Of a stretch of DNA of 64,000 bases, positions 62,825 through 64,000 are shown one piece after another (position 1 is the first letter of the stretch; every line of letters begins with the position of its first letter). The notes under the pieces were generated by a model. That model saw nothing but the letters and a program-made list of their open reading frames with translations. It had not been told where the DNA came from and did no database searches. The stretch lies in the NCBI GenBank assembly GCA_038521865.1, contig JBCBKO010000001.1, positions 620,001 to 684,000 of the forward strand, written 5' to 3'. The position numbers and the translations under genes are program-made. Origin of the DNA: CALBPI01 sp038521865 (GTDB lineage: Bacteria > Pseudomonadota > Gammaproteobacteria > Steroidobacterales > Woeseiaceae).

Positions 62825-64000
62825 TCAGCTCTGTTCCTCTTCCGCGAACCAGTGCGCACGCGCTGCCATGATCAGCTCGCCCGCCGTCTCCGGATCGGTA
62901 TCAATAATTTCCAGCAGGTCATCCGTGGCCTGTTCCGCCAAGTCATCGCGAGTGACGATGCCGTGACTTGCCAAGTGTGCCGCCAGCTCGCTGTCGACAC
63001 CTTCCACTTCGAGCAAATCAGCAGCCGGCTCCGCGCCGTCGATGACTTCTTCGTTCGCAATCGCTTGCGTCAACAGGACATCCCTCGCGCGACTGCGTAG
63101 TTCATCGACCATGTCCTCATCGAACTCGTCGATCGCAGCCAGTTCGCCAGCCGGAACGTAGGCAATCTCCTCGATCGTGGAAAACCCTTCCTGTACGAGG
63201 ATCGTCGCGATTTCCGTGTCGACATCGAGCTGTTTCATGAAGACGTCGGATAGCTCACGCATCTCGGCTTCACTCTTCGCCTCGGCGTCCGCCTCGGTCA
63301 TCACGTTCAGCTCCCACCCGGTGAGCTCGCTGGCAAGACGAATATTCTGTCCGCCGCGACCAATCGCCTGGGACAGCTTGTCCTCATCGACCGCAATGTC
63401 CATTGAGTGTTTGTCTTCGTCGACAACAATGGAAACCACCTCGGCCGGCGACATGGCGTTCACCACAAACTGCGCCGGGTTCTCGTCGTGGAGAATGATG
63501 TCCACACGCTCACCGGCCAGCTCGTTCGAAACTGCCTGTACACGAGACCCGCGCATGCCCACACATGCGCCCACCGGGTCGATGCGATTGTCGTTACTGC
63601 GGACCGCAATCTTGGCGCGTAGGCCGGGATCACGGGCTGCACCCAGAATATCGATGAGACCCTGGCCAACTTCCGGTACTTCCAACTGAAATAGATCGAT
63701 CAGAAACTCCGGCGCCGTGCGACTCATGAAAAGCTGTGGACCGCGTTGCTCAGAGCGCACCTCAACCAGACGTGCCTTGATGCGATCCTGCTGGCGCACC
63801 GGCTCACGTGGCAGCATGTTCTCGCGAGGGATAAAGCCTTCCGCGGTTCCACCGAGATCCACGTAGACGCCGTTTCGGTCGACCCGCTTCACGAGTCCGC
63901 TCAGCATCTCGCCGACCCGGTGCTCGAATTCTTCAACGATTTTTTGGCGTTCTGCTTCACGGACACGCTGCACGATGACCTGCTTCGCGGTTTGCGCCGC
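62825..64000 (-). CDS. nusA: Transcription termination/antitermination protein NusA, 5'-truncated by the window edge
   Basis: The frame runs to the right edge, so the N-terminal ~110 residues are missing; a GTG at 63973 is internal. The visible 391 residues hold the end of the RNA polymerase-binding domain (REAERQKIVEEFEHRVGEM), the S1 domain (VKRVDRNGVYVDLGGTAEGF), two KH domains (CVGMRGSRVQAVSNELAGE; QAIGRGGQNIRLASELTGWE) and two acidic C-terminal repeats (DVDTEIATILVQEGFSTIEE; VEGVDSELAAHLASHGI). It sets pausing and termination. It heads the nusA-infB-rbfA-truB set. Confidence 0.97.
   Translation of the reverse strand, partial: AAQTAKQVIVQRVREAERQKIVEEFEHRVGEMLSGLVKRVDRNGVYVDLGGTAEGFIPRENMLPREPVRQQDRIKARLVEVRSEQRGPQLFMSRTAPEFLIDLFQLEVPEVGQGLIDILGAARDPGLRAKIAVRSNDNRIDPVGACVGMRGSRVQAVSNELAGERVDIILHDENPAQFVVNAMSPAEVVSIVVDEDKHSMDIAVDEDKLSQAIGRGGQNIRLASELTGWELNVMTEADAEAKSEAEMRELSDVFMKQLDVDTEIATILVQEGFSTIEEIAYVPAGELAAIDEFDEDMVDELRSRARDVLLTQAIANEEVIDGAEPAADLLEVEGVDSELAAHLASHGIVTRDDLAEQATDDLLEIIDTDPETAGELIMAARAHWFAEEEQS

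Overview
The window reads as a chromosome segment of a gammaproteobacterium, probably marine or otherwise environmental. This rests on gene order: infC-rpmI-rplT-pheS-pheT-ihfA-merR, gyrA-serC-serA-pheA-aroA-cmk-rpsA-ihfB-lapA-lapB, mtaD-ubiG-HAD phosphatase-rmuC-yciK, smc-zipA-ligA, dksA-gluQ, and nusA-infB-rbfA-truB-rpsO-pnp. Nearly all of it is conserved housekeeping sequence. The species cannot be named from the sequence alone.

Layout. 1-8.0 kb: a class III nucleotide-cyclase-like protein cut by the left edge, a GntR regulator with a 12-bp palindrome just before its start, a minimal K+ channel, and a three-gene RND efflux operon. 8.0-17.7 kb: a tandem UspA protein, three tRNAs (Pro-GGG, Val-GAC, Asn-GTT), the translation block from infC to ihfA, uvrB and galU. 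17.8-30 kb: a ComEA-like HhH protein and the long minus-strand series from gyrA through amino-acid and aromatic synthesis to rpsA, ihfB and the LPS regulators lapAB. 30-40.4 kb: salvage, ubiquinone, recombination and condensin (scpAB) genes, then yciB-bolA-ppiC.

40.6-46.1 kb is the accessory part, lying between ppiC and ligA. All its genes are on the minus strand: two paralogues of a DUF6502-like HTH family, an exported protein with about 30 near-perfect decapeptide repeats and a DUF5666-like C-terminal domain, and an orphan peptide-binding protein without transporter genes. The upstream paralogue has palindromes in and beside its promoter. This is the best candidate here for an undescribed system.

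46.2-64 kb: ligA-zipA-smc, queF, a dksA gene whose protein has a histone-H1-like Lys/Ala-rich N-terminal tail and a Zn-independent-type finger, gluQ, phaR, a YheT-type hydrolase, and the pnp-to-nusA translation and RNA-decay cluster, in which nusA is cut by the right edge.

Two expression traits recur. Several genes (mtaD, ihfB, the upstream DUF6502 gene, yciO, perhaps gntR) have a -10-like hexamer ending only 6-8 nt before the start codon, suggesting leaderless or nearly leaderless mRNAs. infC starts at a non-canonical ATC codon behind a perfect Shine-Dalgarno sequence. Several starts were moved inward from the longest open frame on Shine-Dalgarno, overlap or homology grounds, as noted per gene.
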